The notes under the pieces: generated by a model
Told to the model about the DNA's origin: nothing
Databases searched by the model: none
Seen by the model: only the letters and a program-made list of their open reading frames with translations
Made by a program: the position numbers and the translations under genes
Shown: positions 1 to 8,694 of the stretch, one piece after another
Layout: every line of letters starts with the position of its first letter
Numbering within the stretch: position 1 is the first letter of the stretch
Source of the DNA: Gracilaria vermiculophylla
Lineage: Eukaryota > Rhodophyta > Florideophyceae > Gracilariales > Gracilariaceae
Length of the DNA: 21,336 bases
Assembly (NCBI GenBank): GCA_019155205.2
Contig: JAHNZQ020000004.1
Coordinates: forward strand, 533,462 to 554,797
Direction of reading: 5' to 3'

Positions 1-915
1 GGTGTGATACGCGAAGGTTTTGGGAGTCGCCACGCAGGGATGCGGGGAAACCCAATGGTCCCTCCAGGAGTCGTTCACCTTCAGGTAGTACTTCGGCCGT
101 TGTCCGGAGGGCATATCGTGGAATTCCGTGTTGTGCCATCCGTAGAAGTACCCGAAGGAGGTGCGTACGTGAGTTTCGTCCGCGAGGTGCGTCCCCCATC
201 GATTCCGATTGAGCCAGTACAGGCGGTCGTATGAGGGATTGAAGGGTAGCGCCGCAAGGGCGGAGCGTCCATCGGCAAGACTTCGCGCTCGCCCCGCTCG
301 CTGGTGCGAGCTCTCCTTATGGAGCAAGACTTGGAGTCGCGCCTGGATTTCCCGTTCTTCGGCACACCTCAGATAAGGAGTATCGCAGTGTCCGACCGTG
401 GTTGGAGCGTTGTCACCATGGACTGGAGTGTGGAGCCAATGGGCGCGGTACGCATCGACGCGGTTCCGCTTGTGGTCGTTCCACGCAATCTCCGGGACGG
501 CGCGGAATCGCATCGCATGCAGGTACGGCCCAAAGTGGTGAATGTAATCCTCCTCTGGACACGGCAGACTTACGCGCCTATCATGGAACGGGACGAACAC
601 TCGCGTGGCGCGATGATCGAAGTGCTCGCCTGGACGGAACGGTCCTCCTGGTGAGGTGTGATACATTTCCGGATTGGAAGGGGATGTTGGCGCCGGAGTA
701 GGAGAAGACATTCCGAAGGCGTATGCAGCAGGGTGGATAGCGACAGAACGCGTGGTTGCACCTGAGGAGAGAGACCTGACACCACTCTGAAATCGAGTCG
801 CTATATGCACCATTGCGGAGGGAGTCGTGTCGAGCCGCCACCGTGGAATCCGAGGCAAAGCCGGGCGACCGGCATCGGGCGAGTCATAGCGCACCACCGC
901 GGGGCGCGCACTCAT
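1..915 (-). CDS. Antisense ORF of the retrotransposon (copy A), partial, unknown function
   Basis: The reading frame is open for 305 codons from an ATG at 915-913 to the left window edge with no stop; an in-frame TAG lies 13 codons upstream of that ATG. It is encoded on the strand opposite to the host retrotransposon, between pol and the 3' LTR. The product is rich in Pro, Arg, His, Trp and Tyr, with motifs such as YIHHFGPYL, GYFYGWHNTEFHDMPSG and NDSWRDHW. I see no signal peptide, membrane segment or known domain. Copy C (13898-15987) carries the same gene with stops and a frameshift. Over 53 shared codons (159-1 here, 14656-14814 there) ten differ silently and only four change the amino acid, which points to past selection on the protein. 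Function is unknown; a retrotransposon accessory protein is inferred from position only. Confidence 0.65.
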   Translation of the reverse strand, partial: MSARPAVVRYDSPDAGRPALPRIPRWRLDTTPSAMVHIATRFQSGVRSLSSGATTRSVAIHPAAYAFGMSSPTPAPTSPSNPEMYHTSPGGPFRPGEHFDHRATRVFVPFHDRRVSLPCPEEDYIHHFGPYLHAMRFRAVPEIAWNDHKRNRVDAYRAHWLHTPVHGDNAPTTVGHCDTPYLRCAEEREIQARLQVLLHKESSHQRAGRARSLADGRSALAALPFNPSYDRLYWLNRNRWGTHLADETHVRTSFGYFYGWHNTEFHDMPSGQRPKYYLKVNDSWRDHWVSPHPCVATPKTFAYHT

Positions 916-968
916 ATCCAACGGAGAACGACGGGGGTGCTGATGAGAAACCTATGAGTTTGGCGCCT

Positions 969-1361
969 TCACGGGGATGAGATGAGCGGACGCGACGACG
1001 CGGGTGTTGCCAAAAGGAGTAACCTCGGAAGAGTCAGAGTGGCTAACGCCTCCAGGGGGTTTGTACCCTTACGGGACTGGCCCACGCTCCGTCCACGGAA
1101 GCTGCCCGGTGCGCCTGAGGATGCGGTGAACCGCGCCGCCGATTGGCGAAGCGGCACAGAAGGATGACACCAAAAAGGAGCGGATATCGCCGGGTGAAGA
1201 GGAGCTGGAGTCCATGAACGCCGCAAGGAGTGAAACGCGAACCCGCGGCTACCCGCCGCACGGGAGTATGGAGAAGAGAAGGAACGCCTGAAGGAGAGAA
1301 CGGGCGAACAATCGGAGGCTGCACGTGCCGCAACACCGATAGGAGCCACCCCAGGGGTCAA
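969..1361 (-). other. Short ORF upstream of the antisense ORF, doubtful
   Basis: A 130-codon frame runs from ATG 1361 to a TGA at 969-971, 53 bp before the antisense ORF start and in a different frame. The predicted protein is basic and Ser/Arg/Pro-rich with no recognisable domain. The matching frame in copy C (13438-13844) is frameshifted midway and differs at many amino acids, though both end in a similar PLISSP / PLIISP tail. It could be a small leader protein, but it may equally be the 5' untranslated region of an antisense transcript starting in or near the 3' LTR. Confidence 0.25.
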
Positions 1362-1399
1362 GAAAGCCGAGGATGCACCTCGAGGACATGGTGCAATTC

Positions 1400-1410
1400 A
1401 GGAAAGGGGG
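1400..1410 (+). promoter_or_regulatory. Polypurine tract of copy A
   Basis: The purine run AGGAAAGGGGG ends two bases before the LTR start TGTAGTACAG. Reverse transcription of LTR elements primes plus-strand DNA at such a tract, so it marks 1413 as the start of a 3' LTR in plus orientation. The same tract occurs in reverse orientation next to the LTR of copy C (13389-13399). Confidence 0.8.
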
Positions 1411-1412
1411 TA

Positions 1413-1966
1413 TGTAGTACAGTGACTCCTACGGAAATATGGTGGTTTGGCCTTAAGGTATAATATTCCTAAGGAGGGTTCGTAATTTATTAGCTGGGCC
1501 ACGTGGTGCATAATCTTGCCCGCGTGCGCTACAGTATCCTTAAGGTACGGTAGAATTTATTATTTATTCTAGATATTTTATGCAGGTAATTAGCACAGTA
1601 GTGCGACCTGCCGAGGCGGGCTCCCGGCTTGATATTTAAGCTGCCGGTTGAGCCCCACCTCTGGGGAAGTAAAGACAAGCACCCTTGAGTCTTCTTCTAC
1701 ATTTTACGGTTGGAGTCTCTTGTCTATTCACGCAGGTTTCTAAGCCGCCGATCCCCAGGACGCCTCATAGCTGCGCCTGTAGGAGCATTGTCCGCCCAGT
1801 GAACCTTCCCCTCCGCTTGGTGTTTGCGGATCCCTTTCAGAATTCCCCCGGCTCGCGCCAGCGGATACCGGAGACCACCTTTGGGAATACGCGCCTTTGG
1901 AGTCACTAAAAACTCCTAACGGACGTTGTGCTTTACTACCTCGACAGGAGGGCTGACAGTACCACA
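1413..1966 (+). repeat. 3' LTR of copy A
   Basis: A 554-bp LTR starts TGTAGTACAGTG and ends CAGTACCACA; the two ends are short imperfect inverted repeats, as is usual. It aligns along its length with the LTRs at 9629-10181 (same strand) and, reversed, with 8695-9247 and 12834-13386. By eye it is closest to the copy C LTR, roughly nine in ten bases identical. AT-rich sequence near 1555-1585 could include transcription start or polyadenylation signals, but I could not assign them. Confidence 0.9.
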
Positions 1967-2636
1967 AATGAGTTAGTGTCAAGCCTATTTCTAGCGTCCG
2001 CGACTCGCTATGTACGCAGAAGCCGTGAAAAGAAAAAGCAATGGGCTTGATAATACTGTGGGATTTATTGACGGGACCGTAATTGCTATTGCACGACCGG
2101 GAGGGCAAGCAATTCTGCAAAGGGTGATCTACAATGGTCATAAACGTAAACACGGAATTAAATTTCAGGCTGTCACTACTCCTTATGGACTAGCAATGCA
2201 CCTACATGGACCCACGGAGGGTCGTAGACACGACTAGACGCTGTTTCTACAGAGTGGAATTGACGAGTACATGGGGGTTTTGTTGTGCGTTGATCGTTTG
2301 CAGTATGCGTTGTATGGGGATTTCGGGTACAGCACACGCCTATACTTAGATACTCCGTTCTCCGGTGCGAACCTATCCGATATTGAGAAGGCTTTTAATA
2401 AGGACATGGAAAGGAGTAGAGTGACGGTTGAGTAGTTTTTCAAAGAAGTGAAGCAGTATTGGACTTATGTCGACTTTAAGCAAAAAATGAGAACGAGGGA
2501 GCATGCAGTTGGAACTATCTACGTTGCAGCTGTTTTATTCACGAACATGCGTAATTTCATTTACCCGAACAGCATATCCCAGTACTTTGAGTGCTCCCCT
2601 CCCTCACTCGAAGAATACATGAACCACCGCCTGTAA
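1967..2636 (+). pseudogene. PIF/Harbinger DDE transposase, 5'-truncated, with in-frame stops
   Basis: The frame reads as the catalytic half of a DDE_Tnp_4 (Harbinger) transposase. Visible motifs are VGFIDGTV (first catalytic Asp), an RVIYNGHKRKHGIKFQ block, a GRRHD block (second Asp region) and, further on, GDFGYSTRLYL and a C-terminal stretch with EHAVGTIYVAAVLFTNMRNF. It is broken by in-frame TAG codons at 1974, 1992, 2235 and 2433, yet the reading frame itself is kept from 1968 to the TAA at 2634-2636, so only point mutations are needed to explain it. Retrotransposon A removed the N-terminal part including the helix-turn-helix. It cannot encode an active enzyme. An uninterrupted stretch starts at ATG 2010. 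Confidence 0.85.
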
Positions 2637-2896
2637 AGAAGCGTCTTGTGATGCCGAAGGCAAGGAACAAAGTCCGCGTCCCGAGCGAAGCAAGGGCCAA
2701 AGAAGCGGACTTGCAGCCCGGAGGTATCGCAGGAGCGAGCGATTTTGGACTTTGAAAGCGACGCTCTGCATTTTTTACATACTGAACGGTTCAGCAGACG
2801 ATATTAAACGGCCTTTTAGCCTCTCTCTCTTTACTTCTTTGTTTCTAATATCTTTCCAACTAGAGCAAGAACAGCGTTGCGCTGTTTGGTAGAGTC

Positions 2897-3718
2897 CTAC
2901 CTCATTTGATGAATGACTTCACGCTGCGCGTTCGCCTCTTCCTTCTTTTCCTGTCGCTCCTGCGCTCTCTCAGCTCTTTCAGCATTCCGGTCAAGTACTT
3001 CTTGCTCGAATTTTCTGACTTCCACGATAAGGCGCGCCCGATCCACCTTACAACGCGCTAAATCTGACGCCTTGGTCGCCTTCCCAAAAGCAGCCATCCC
3101 GTCCTCATCATCCTTTCTTCCAACTCGACGCTTCTTCGGCGTCACCGCCTTTTGGGTGTCTGAATCAGTGTCCGATGACGTTGCCTTTCCCTTTTTAACC
3201 TTGTTCTTGAGCGACTGCAAAATTATTTCTCTCCCAGCTGCCAGCTTTTTCTGCTCCTGGTCACTCTTCGCATCCGTGTCTCCCTTTTTTTTCGTAGCCA
3301 AATCCTTCCGCGTCTCTACAATGTCCCCCAGTAACGCATCTACCTCTTCTACTTCCCCACCCACTTCCGACATCACTTTGTCTTGCGCATCTCTCGTCTC
3401 AAAATCTTCGACAAGACGCAGAAATCTGTCTTGAATACTCTTACCTTTTACAGAATGCGCAAAGCTCGGGTTAGCACTTGCCTTAATGGCTGCTTCTTTG
3501 AACCGCACCATGGTCTCACTATGTGGGGCAATGTGTGCCTTTGAGGCAGCCACCTCTTGAATGATGATGAGGTTTTCTGCTGTTGAGAACTTTTATCTGC
3601 GCCCTGGTTTGGCTTTGGGCTTAGGATCTTTTTCAGATCCATCGTCAGATCCAACAACGACAGCGCCAATTTCCTTTGCTTTTTCTGTGGTGCAAGTGTT
3701 GTTCGATTCTGTCTCCAT
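2897..3718 (-). pseudogene. Myb/SANT-like DNA-binding protein, one in-frame stop
   Basis: Reading from ATG 3718 (good start context), 41 acidic/lysine-rich residues are followed by an in-frame TAA (3595-3593), then an open frame to the stop at 2897. The first 70 residues after the stop resemble a Myb/SANT-like fold: FSTAENLIIIQEVAA, a central helix with MVRFKEAA, and KSIQDRFLRLVEDF. The rest is highly charged and predicted coiled coil: AAGREIILQSL, a KKGKA..PKKRR basic nuclear-localisation-like patch, and a terminal RAERAQERQEKKEE helix. Such proteins accompany Harbinger-type transposases, and here it is tail-to-tail with one. If the TAA were a single substitution, the gene was recently intact; an internal start downstream of the stop would give about 218 residues lacking the first Myb helix. 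Confidence 0.7.
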
Positions 3719-3839
3719 GGTGGGGAAGAGAACTGGGTAGAGTAGTCTGTCTTATCGAGCCCTCAGTTGAAGAAATGATTTCTGCAACTACTTATATTTC
3801 AGCAAACATAGCGTCTCACTGATTCAACATTTCTGTAAT

Positions 3840-4195
3840 TGTTATCACACGTGTCGTACGTATTGCAGAAATACTCAAAACCCATTGCCGAATTTTCTCT
3901 GCGTAAACTATCTATTGTCGAAATTGAAATATTATCCCAGCAGTTTTGTAATACAGTTTTTCAAATCAAAAACTGTGCTCAACTGCCTTTCATGGTTAAA
4001 AATCATTTTTGATAATAAACTCCATACATTTTCAACAGGGTTTAAGTCTGGTGAGCGTGCTGGCCAGTCCATTACCTTAGTGTTTGTTGCTTGTAGCCAT
4101 TATGAGGCCAGTTTAGATTTTTGTACCGTTGCATTATCTTGTTGAAAAACAAAACGTTCTCAGTGTACACAATATACATAAGGTAGTATATCCCT
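3840..4195 (-). pseudogene. Tc1/mariner transposase, C-terminal fragment
   Basis: On the minus strand one frame reads ILPYVYCVH, a stop, then ERFVFQQDNATVQKS and VMDWPARSPDLNPVENVW. These are the second and third catalytic motifs of a Tc1-type transposase, and exactly 34 residues separate the Asp of QQDN from the Glu of NPVE, giving the DD34E spacing of the Tc1 family. There are in-frame stops before ERF, after SKLAS and further on, and the C-terminal tail (about 3840-3960) is frame-disrupted. The matching N-terminal half lies at 8164-8694 on the same strand and in the right order, so the gene was probably split by the piggyBac-like element. Confidence 0.8.
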
Positions 4196-4203
4196 AGACC
4201 CAA

Positions 4204-4436
4204 AATTTATTGATCACTATACTGCACATAACATGTTTCCGTGAAGTAGTTTTGCTTGTCTCCCCTTCCGGGTACACAAAGTAGTTGAACGTGTTCTTCA
4301 CGTCTTTCTTGAGGAACGTGCCACTTTTCACGCTTGACGGATAGAAAATGGCTGGATGGCAACGCGTCAAACTTTGGCTACCATGAACGGCTCAGGACAT
4401 CCAAAAACCGGCTATCGATCAGTATACTGATCATTA
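4204..4436. repeat. Possible short inverted-repeat element
   Basis: The ends are imperfect inverted repeats: ATTGATCACTATACTG near 4207 and, reversed from the right end, TAATGATCAGTATACTG. The right end contains the perfect 16-bp palindrome GATCAGTATACTGATC (4417-4432). The interior has no gene I can support; one minus-strand frame at about 4205-4330 reads a short peptide that I cannot assign. It could be a small non-autonomous element, or simply decayed terminal sequence of the neighbouring piggyBac-like transposon. Confidence 0.3.
4410..4433. repeat. Left terminal repeat of piggyBac-like element
   Basis: GGCTATCGATCAGTATACTG (4410-4429) matches the reverse complement of the right end (GGCCTACTGATCAGTATACTG) with few changes, so it is the best candidate for the left terminus. 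It is partly palindromic. A more diverged relative lies near 4207, which is an alternative terminus. Confidence 0.5.
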
Positions 4437-4492
4437 GAATGCGCTTTCTGCCCTAGCAAAATACCCCATATCGGTAGCCAAGACCCCGCTTT

Positions 4493-5180
4493 CTACACCA
4501 AACGCCGCCTGCGTCCCCCTTTTTCCATGTTACTGCTCCCCTCTCGCGGTCCCCATCGTGATTTAGACGGACACTCACTTGCAAGCGAGATTCTCGTGGA
4601 TCTTCTTCGGGTCACCAAGTCATTAGATGCTGATGAAGAGCTATCATCCGCCTCAATGTCCACATCGTTGCAATTGACAGCACTCTGTATGGCGTCCAAT
4701 TCGACACTGCTTCTACCCGACACTGCCGCATGTGTACTTCGGGGCTTGAGCACCCTCGAAGAATGCCACACGTGCCAGCAGCTTTTCCGAAGCCCGGGGT
4801 AAACTCTCATACATAGAGGTGTCGAACATAAAATGCATGAGTATGTCGACCGATGACCGCGGTAACGCCCAGGATGTTGTTCACAAAGCGTGCAGTACTG
4901 CACAGCACCCTGCTTTAGACTGTGTCCGGGAACAGAAATCCGTAGAGCCACCCCTTTGTGGAGTTGAAAAAAAGCTAATCGCTTCCTCTTCCGTCCATGA
5001 GCAAGAGCTATGAGCTTTTTGACCTCGTAACTATCACCCAACATCCCTTCAACAGCTGCACCCTCTTTTTTATAGGCAAGCAGTGTGGCGGCATAGCTCA
5101 AAAGTTCCTGTGAAACGCAAAATATTAAATAAGCTGTTCCTTGAATTTTGTTTAGCCGGTTGAAACAGCTCTCCAAATAA
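4493..5180 (-). pseudogene. piggyBac-like transposase, C-terminal zinc-ribbon part (frameshifted)
   Basis: This is the continuation of the transposase at 5152-7947 in another frame; a one-base frame change near 5165-5180 separates them, and the two frames overlap by 25 bp. After a helical segment (ESCFNRLNKIQG onward) comes a cysteine cluster: CTLCEQHPGRYRGHRSTYSC, then ILC, PLC, SCWHVWH. The CxxC...CxxC...LC...CxxxWH pattern fits the zinc ribbon at the C-terminus of piggyBac transposases, which binds terminal repeat DNA. The last 90 residues are Ser/Arg-rich with SSSSAS and RRRSTR patches and end RRRRLV, likely disordered and nuclear. Apart from the frameshift this part has no stop, so its cysteines and histidine remain encoded. 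Confidence 0.75.
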
Positions 5181-7947
5181 TGAAATGTTTACGACGACTC
5201 CAGCGGGTCTTGTCTTCAAACATTTGCCAGCCGAAAAATGCGTTGATGGCTATCGTCTTGATGGTTTGTGAAGCAATCTTTTGCTCCCATTTAAAATGAG
5301 ATGTTGAGCTTCTCAAGATTGCTCTCTGTTGCGTAGCGCCATCGACTCCAGCTTTGGTTTTGGAGTAAAACGTTTGGGTTGCGAGTTTGAAAAGCTTCAG
5401 AGGTGGAAAAAATCCCTCTTTCAGCACATGGTCGTCAATGGTGTGCCAAAACTTGTGCCTTGTCAGCAACATTCCCTGGAATTCTGCAGTTACAAACGAC
5501 GGGATGGTAAGAGTGTCCTCATGAGCCCACTTTACAATTGGACTGGCGATGTCCATTAAGACATCCTCGCACGTCCGCAGCACCATCTCAGAGCATCTAT
5601 AGACGACAATGTGCAGAATTCTCGTCTCAGCGGCGGCAACATAAATGCCAACCCGAAGACCAAGCACAAACACCTGTTGCATTAATTGAGCCATATGCCC
5701 TTTAGGGATGTACTTGTGGAATGTATCATCTCCTGCCTTACAAAGCACTACGTCTGGGCATGAAAGCAATACTGCTTCTCCTACACTTGAATCCGCCACC
5801 CTGGTCTTGATCTTCACGCATGCAAGGATGATGTCGTTGCCTTCACCATCTTGCATTGTTACCTCACCCACGCCTTTGGAGTCATAGATAGATGTATCGA
5901 GCACTGCTGTCCCATTTGGTGAGCAGGCAAGGAAACGACGCTCCTTAACAGCCAACATTCCCACTTCAAACACGGCTGTTACAAAGGGCTTTGCTCGAAG
6001 TGCACTTGAAACGGCGCATTCGTTCGCGCTTCCTCGCATCATCGCCTCCGTAGAGGTCTTTGTACTAAAACATGCCTCGTAGAACCTCTCAAACCACTGT
6101 GGGATTGTCGTTTCCTCCATGCCACTGCTTGCGGGAAGTCGCAGTATGGATCTAAAGCATGGACTGCTCATCAGAACGAGACCGGCATTAGTGCCGGTCA
6201 CGCGAAATGGCCGCAATACGAACCAATCAGCACACCTCTGCGGTACAGTTAGCACCTCACATCTCTCGCGAAGAAACACCGACACCACATCCTGAAGGTC
6301 TTGCATCTCACTTTCCCGCCGGAGTGTCTGGAACAAGGTCAACTTCTTGTCTATGTTCTGTTTCGGAACCGCAATCCACGTATTAAGAGCATCTTGAATC
6401 CCAGCTGGCACAGTGTACATGAATCACAGCACATTGGAAAACTTGTCTGTTCCTCGTTCACGTACCGCGATAGCATTCATGCTGCTTTGTCGAGAGCGAA
6501 CCCAGCCTGTACCAGCATTTTTTGTTGCGAAGAATGCTTCTGGACCAAAAGTAGGGTCATCGTCGATCACAAATGTGCGGCGACGATCCCAGTATAACTG
6601 GTGTGGAGCGATAGCAGGATGTTCCCCATTACCGTCCCCATGCGTATCCCCCCTCTCAGATGCCCCGGGTACGGACTCGCATTCTGCATCCCGGACATCA
6701 TGCGCTTCATCTTCCAAGTCATCGCGTATTGGGTCTAGATAGAACAGCCCGCCGAAGGCATGCACGCGGAGCAAATGTTCCGGCATAACAAACACAGAAC
6801 TTCAACCGAAACCTGAGAGTGTCTCCAAAAAAGATTGCTTTCCGTAGCCTCTGTCTGCAGTTACTATGCAACCAGTGTTTGCCTCCTCCCCCCTGCCATC
6901 AAGTACTGTCAAAAGAAGCTTTTTCACAGACTCTGTCTGAGCTTTACCTCTATGACGAAAGCGTATGGCCAGGATGATGCGAAAGAGGGCATCAGCTAAA
7001 GCGTCCGCCGAATGTCCCTCCTTGTCAGCCTTGCGCGCGCTCAACATTTTCAATTGATTTTCGGACGCTCGTGTCCCGTACAGGTCGTCATCGAGGGTCG
7101 CAAGCAGATGTAGTGGACAGAAAAAAACCTTCCGAGTATCTCTGAAAGCAATGATTTCAAACTCTGATAGCTACCGCGTCTGGTCCCACTTTGCATTCCA
7201 GTGCATCTCTCTTTGCCAATCTCGTCCAGTAGGGGCGTTTGCAAGAATGCTGTCCGCAATGAATCGAACTCGATCAAGAGAAGGTGCTGTACTCCTTGAC
7301 TGGCGAAGCACCTCGATGGTCTTCTCGAAACTAAAACCGGTTGTGTGAGATAAATGCAACACGGGGACATAGCGATACATTTCAGCGATCCTCACACATT
7401 TCTGGTGTTTGTTTTGCAGTCGAATGTGTTCATTGACCCAGTTTCGTAACTGGTCAATGAGGCCTTGTAGGGGGAGCACCGTAAAGCCGCAGCGAGTACA
7501 AGGCAGACTGCGTGCGTCACACTGTAGTTTTAGCTGGGTAACGGCATTGCTACAGAATATCCCTGCTCTGTTTTGGATGAGCTTCTCAGCAAAAGCGCTC
7601 TTCAAGACGACAGTTTCACAGGAAGTCCTGTTCAATGTCCATCCTTCACTGGGGTCGTCGTGACGTGCGCCTGTCGTCCCTCCCCCGCAACCTCTTGCAT
7701 TAGATCTGCCCCTTGTGGCTCCACGCACCCTCCCTGATGAATTTCTTGCTCTCCCACTCCCTTGTGATCGACTTGCTCTCCCGTTACGACTAGCAGCACT
7801 CTCCGACCCGCTTTGCATGGCTTGGTTTGCGGCAGGGGCATGCGAGGGACTGCTTTGTGGTGCTGGAGGACCGACGGGTTGTGTGGAGGCCTGCAGTGGC
7901 GTGGGTTGGGTCGTGGTATTCTGCTCACCGGGCACGATGGTAGCCAT
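5152..7947 (-). pseudogene. piggyBac-like DDE transposase with inserted YqaJ-type nuclease-like domain
   Basis: One frame runs from ATG 7947 to 5152, broken by TAG (7173-7171), TGA (6804-6802) and TGA (6426-6424). Order: a disordered Gln/Pro/Ser N-terminus with an RGATRGRSNARGCGGG basic patch; a CTRCG motif; DDDLYGTRASENQLKMLSAR with the probable first catalytic Asp; VTADRGYGK with the second Asp; SSVFVMPEHLL; and AIAVRERGTDKF. From about 6230 to 5560 follows a region resembling YqaJ/lambda-exonuclease folds: ADWFVLRPFRVTGTNAG, MMRGSANE, FLACSPNGT, CVKIKTRV, PKGHMAQLMQQVFVLGLRVG. At the sites where the family has an Asp (SPDG) and a Glu (ExK), this copy has Asn (codon 5916-5914) and Lys (5814-5812), so the nuclease is probably dead. 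The end (KTRWSRRKHF) leads by frameshift into the zinc ribbon. I could not place the third DDE Asp with confidence. Confidence 0.75.
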
Positions 7948-8137
7948 GTTGGAGGCGTTTGTTAGGAAAGATGCTGCTTCATCTACCGCAGCGGTTTCTT
8001 GTCGGATTGTGAATATTGAAAGCTTAGCGTGGTGGCAATAGGGAGATCAATCTAGAAGCAACGAGAAAACGGAAGCTATTAGGGTTTTTGAGATCAACAC
8101 CATGGCCTGGAAGGATGCCCCAATTGAGGGCTACTCA

Positions 8138-8163
8138 CAGTATACTGATCAGTAGGCCCTTAA
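8138..8163. repeat. Right terminal repeat and TTAA of piggyBac-like element
   Basis: CAGTATACTGATCAGTAGGCCC (shown here as two parts: CAGTATACTG at 8138-8147 and ATCAGTAGGCCC at 8148-8159) is followed immediately by TTAA at 8160-8163. Termini ending in CCC/GGG next to TTAA are typical of piggyBac elements. Confidence 0.5.
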
Positions 8164-8694
8164 AGTGAAAATGCCTCAACCTTTATGTTCAATGTAGTGA
8201 TCTTTTCGGGCACTATGGATATAGTTAAGAAAAACTTCTTGATAGTATTCAGAGTCCATATTTACATCAAAGAATGCAATGTCTATTTATTCATATTTTG
8301 ATGTACCATCCCAGACCATTAGAGAACCACCTTCGGAGTGTCTTTTCCCAAACTTTAAGGAGTTCTTTCTGAGATAATGCCAATAGATTTTATAACGATC
8401 TAGACTATCCAAGTTGAACTTATATTGGTCAGAAGCAATGACTGTGCCCCATCGAAATTTCAAGTACGCCATGTTCGCACACCATTATATCCTTATTTGT
8501 TTATTGTGATCTTTTAGAACAAATGTTATTTGTTACTCGAAAATATTTTTTTTATTTAGGTTACGTCGAACAGTTGTTTCACAAACATTTCGATTTACGT
8601 TTTATATACCTTTAGTGCATACAACGTTTCCTCGACACAGTTCTCGTTTTGTGCTCTGTTTATCTGCAGTACTTAGACGTTGTAGATTCCTTTT
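8164..8694 (-). pseudogene. Tc1/mariner transposase, N-terminal and middle fragment
   Basis: On the minus strand one frame shows a second helix-turn-helix region (LSTADKQSTKRELCRG ... CETTVRRNLNKKN), then WGTVIASDQYKFN with the first catalytic Asp, LDRYKIYWHYLRK, SEGGSLMVWDG and NMDSEYYQEV. Stops interrupt it near 8580, 8545, 8480 and 8285. At 8694 the gene is cut by the LTR of retrotransposon copy E, so its extreme N-terminus should lie beyond E, right of this window. At the other end it stops at the TTAA next to the piggyBac-like element. The rest of the catalytic domain is on the same strand at 3840-4195. The join is not perfect: a few residues near the break seem to be present twice, so two separate Tc1 copies remain possible. 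Confidence 0.75.

Larger units (their letters stand above)
1..1966 (+). mobile_element. Ty3/gypsy chromovirus-family copy A, 3' part
   Basis: This is the 3' portion of an LTR retrotransposon transcribed left to right. It holds an antisense ORF (915 to 1), a polypurine tract (1400-1410) and a complete 3' LTR (1413-1966). Its gag-pol would lie left of the window. Orientation is set by the polypurine tract lying directly before the LTR start. The whole segment is collinear with the reverse complement of 12834-14814, which belongs to copy C. The right end abuts a Harbinger transposase relic at 1967, so A inserted into that gene. The other LTR and the target-site duplication are outside the window. 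Confidence 0.85.
1967..3718. mobile_element. PIF/Harbinger-type DNA transposon remnant
   Basis: Two decayed genes face each other: a DDE transposase on the plus strand (1967-2636) and a Myb/SANT-like protein on the minus strand (3718-2897). Harbinger elements characteristically carry this pair, the Myb-like protein serving as DNA-binding partner of the transposase. The 260-bp spacer 2637-2896 holds no supportable gene. The left part of the element was cut off by retrotransposon A. No terminal inverted repeat could be identified on the right, so that limit is only the start codon of the Myb-like gene. Confidence 0.6.
4410..8159 (-). mobile_element. piggyBac-like DNA transposon, degenerate
   Basis: A 3.75-kb block carries one transposase gene on the minus strand (7947 to 4493), flanked by related short inverted repeats (4410-4429 and 8138-8159). 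TTAA, the usual piggyBac target, directly adjoins the right repeat (8160-8163), but I see no TTAA on the left. It lies between two parts of a Tc1/mariner transposase gene, suggesting insertion into that gene. The 190 bp upstream of the start codon (7948-8137) should hold the promoter, though no clear element is recognisable. Confidence 0.6.

Noticed and set aside
4..701. Plus-strand ORFs of 76, 116 and 99 codons
   Set aside because: They lie opposite the antisense ORF of copy A, which is the conserved frame shared with copy C; these are shadows.
2821..2835. CTCTCTCT run as a microsatellite
   Set aside because: Only a few units long; not distinguishable from chance in a pyrimidine-rich spacer.
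2913..3434. Plus-strand 173-codon Ser/Phe-rich ORF
   Set aside because: It is the complement of the Myb/SANT-like gene; the Lys/Glu-rich coiled coil read backwards gives Ser/Phe runs.
7715..8041. Plus-strand 108-codon ORF with hydrophobic stretches
   Set aside because: It is opposite the low-complexity N-terminus of the piggyBac-like transposase and shows no independent support.
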